DNA from: Microbacterium sp. Yaish 1
Lineage (GTDB): Bacteria > Actinomycetota > Actinomycetes > Actinomycetales > Microbacteriaceae
Length of the DNA: 64,000 bases
Assembly (NCBI RefSeq): GCF_002245215.1
Contig: NZ_NPMR01000001.1
Span: 62,001-126,000, forward strand
Direction: 5' to 3'
Below are positions 62,307 to 64,000 of the stretch, one piece after another (the stretch's first letter is position 1; each line of letters begins with the position of its first letter). The position numbers were made by a program, and so were the translations under genes. The notes beneath the pieces were generated by a model. The model did no database searches and was not told where the DNA came from. It was given only the letters and a program-made list of their open reading frames with translations.

Positions 62307-64000
62307 CTGAGCGATTCCGCGAACGACGGCGTCACCCGGTGGTGGCGCGGCATCAGCCTGCGCACGAAGGTGACGGGCGTCATCGTCACCCTGCTCGCGA
62401 TGGGTCTGATCGCTGCGGGCGTGGGAACGATGATCTTCCTCCGCAACGCCCAGGTCGCAGCTCTCGACGGCAGCCTGCGGTCGTTGGCCCCGACCGACCT
62501 GGCGAGCACGGTGATGGACGTCACCGTCGAAGACGGAATCGCCCTCTTCGAGGCGAAGGAGTCACCGGCGCCGACCACCTTCGTCGTCGCGATCTACAGC
62601 GCTGAGGGCGAGCTGCTGTCGGTCGCCGGCGGGCCCGAGTCGGTCCGCCCCGATCTGCCCGCCTCGTTCCCCCTCGACCGAACGCTCGTCAAGGGCACGG
62701 AGCCCTTCGAGCTCCCCGCCCGCCAGGGGAACGGCACCTTCCACGCGAGCGTCGACATCCTCCAGCCCGAGGGATCGCGGGAGAGCTACACGCAGCTCGT
62801 CGCGCTGCCGCTGACCTCGGTGACGCAGACCGTCGCGAACTTCATCAGCATCTACACCGTCATCGCAGCCCTCATCCTCGTAGCCGGCGCTCTCGGCACC
62901 CGCTGGCTCGTGACGCTCACCTTCCGCAGCCTCAGCCAGGTCGAGGAGACCGCGATGACGATCGCGGCGGGCGACCTGAGCCAGCGCATGGGCGACATCT
63001 CCCCCGGCACCGAGGTAGGCCGGCTGAAGATCGCCATCAACGCGATGCTCGACCGCATCGACACCGCCCTGGCCCAGCGCGACGCCACAGTCCAGCAGAT
63101 GCGTCGGTTCATCGGCGACGCCAGTCACGAGCTGCGCACGCCGCTCGTGACGGTGCGCGGATATGCGGAGCTCTACCGCATGGGCGCGATCACCGACGCC
63201 GAGCACACGGCGCAGTCGATGGAGCGCATCGAGAAGGAGGCCGTTCGGATGAGCGGCCTCGTCGAGGACCTCCTGGCCCTCGCGCGCCTGGACGAACGTC
63301 GCGACCTGGTCATCACCCCCGTCGACCTGCGTCCCATTGCCCGTGATGCCGCGCTCGACACGCGTGCGGCGGCGCCCGAACGCCAGGTGTCGGTGATCGA
63401 GTACTCCGATGAGACGTTGACGGTGGATATGCCGGCGGACACGGGCACCGGTGCGACGGCCAAGCGTTCCGGCGGCGCCCGCAATCGCACGGGCCAGACG
63501 CTCGCCCGCCTGCGGCGACGCCCGAAGGACGAGCGCACCGCCCGATCGGGAACAGAGGCCGGCTCGACGTCCCGGAAGGGGGATGCCGCGTCGGCGAGCA
63601 GCTCGCCCGCCGCGGCCGCCGACACGAAGCCTCTGCTGCAGCCGGCCGAACCGCCGCTCGTCCCCGTCGTCCTCGGCGACGAGAACCGCATCCGCCAGGT
63701 CGTGGCGAACCTCATCGGCAACGCGCGGCGCTACAGCCCCGAAGGCACCCCGATCGAGATCGCCGTGGGGCTGGACCGCGACGCCCGCATGGGATGGATC
63801 TCGGTGATCGATCACGGTGAAGGCATCCCGGAACCGCTGCGCGAGAAGATCTTCCAGCGGTTCTGGCGCGCCGACACGTCGCGGACGCGCGAGACCGGAG
63901 GCTCCGGCCTCGGCCTGTCGATCGTGGCCTCGATCGTGGAGGCGCTGCACGGCTCGATCGACGTCCAGGCCACGCCCGGCGGCGGCGCCACGTTCCGCGT
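62307..64000 (+). CDS. OmpR-linked sensor histidine kinase (3' end beyond the window), apparent CTG start
   Basis: About 564 residues visible. TM1 at about 21-43, a periplasmic domain (about 45-175), TM2 at about 178-200, HAMP (about 200-255), HisKA with H274 (GDASHELRTPLVTVRGYAE), N-box with N473 (VVANLIGNARRYSP), and G-boxes DHGEGIP and GSGLGLSIV. An unusual about 70-residue Arg/Ser/Ala-rich insert (about 380-452) separates the dimerisation domain from the ATPase N-box. No ATG/GTG/TTG lies in frame before the first helix; CTG 62307 with GGGAG 9 bp upstream gives a normal basic N-terminus. A GTG at 62370 would cut into the helix. Confidence 0.9.
   Translation, partial: MSDSANDGVTRWWRGISLRTKVTGVIVTLLAMGLIAAGVGTMIFLRNAQVAALDGSLRSLAPTDLASTVMDVTVEDGIALFEAKESPAPTTFVVAIYSAEGELLSVAGGPESVRPDLPASFPLDRTLVKGTEPFELPARQGNGTFHASVDILQPEGSRESYTQLVALPLTSVTQTVANFISIYTVIAALILVAGALGTRWLVTLTFRSLSQVEETAMTIAAGDLSQRMGDISPGTEVGRLKIAINAMLDRIDTALAQRDATVQQMRRFIGDASHELRTPLVTVRGYAELYRMGAITDAEHTAQSMERIEKEAVRMSGLVEDLLALARLDERRDLVITPVDLRPIARDAALDTRAAAPERQVSVIEYSDETLTVDMPADTGTGATAKRSGGARNRTGQTLARLRRRPKDERTARSGTEAGSTSRKGDAASASSSPAAAADTKPLLQPAEPPLVPVVLGDENRIRQVVANLIGNARRYSPEGTPIEIAVGLDRDARMGWISVIDHGEGIPEPLREKIFQRFWRADTSRTRETGGSGLGLSIVASIVEALHGSIDVQATPGGGATFR

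Overview
The window is high-GC DNA with dense, strongly GC3-biased genes. Gene content (IdeR/DtxR regulator, imuA'-imuB-dnaE2 mutasome under a GAAC-N4-GTTC LexA box, XPB-type helicase with its helicase-associated partner, DUF3027/cold-shock pair, many leaderless starts, frequent GGATGC/GCATCC words) points to an actinobacterium of the Microbacteriaceae, probably Microbacterium or a close relative. That assignment is inference from content, not from a database match. No rRNA, CRISPR array, transposase or integrase was seen.

Layout. 1-12 kb is mostly housekeeping and small membrane functions: a DEAD-box RNA helicase (cut by the left edge), a UbiB/ABC1-family kinase, a degenerate RibB-like gene, an MMPL exporter with a MarR regulator and an HTH-only LysR-type protein, VanZ, a type-B carboxylesterase, two DUF805/small membrane proteins and an ABC-F protein. 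11.9-14.4 kb looks accessory: a tRNA T-arm remnant, a lipoprotein and a PD-(D/E)XK-like orphan. 14.4-19.8 kb holds small envelope proteins, a CPBP protease and a NarL-type two-component system.

19.9-31.2 kb is a defence island next to tRNA-Arg(CCU): a frameshifted, probably 5'-truncated gene, a GIY-YIG protein with a helix-turn-helix-like segment, and a tightly coupled four-gene operon (PLD-like/SNF2 helicase, DUF4391, beta-class m6A methyltransferase Mod, Res translocase-nuclease). The operon extends an ordinary type III restriction-modification pair with a second SF2 ATPase and DUF4391. It is the best candidate in the window for a poorly described system.

31.3-43.9 kb returns to core-like genes: small membrane proteins, a cysteine-free HesB/IscA-like protein, an ABC transporter translationally coupled to its two-component system, and leuA. 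leuA has a Leu-containing leader peptide, mutually exclusive hairpins and a palindrome between it and a divergent GntR regulator, so attenuation plus repressor control is likely. A NAD(P)-binding protein, a TPR protein and a GH13 amylase follow. 44-49.7 kb is the SOS mutasome. 49.8-64 kb contains a tiny hydrophobic protein, a diacylglycerol-kinase-family protein, an HNH nuclease, an M23 peptidase with a structured leader, IdeR/DtxR, SerC, DUF3027 plus a cold-shock protein, the XPB pair, a second CPBP protease and an OmpR-type two-component system whose kinase (cut by the right edge) seems to start at CTG.
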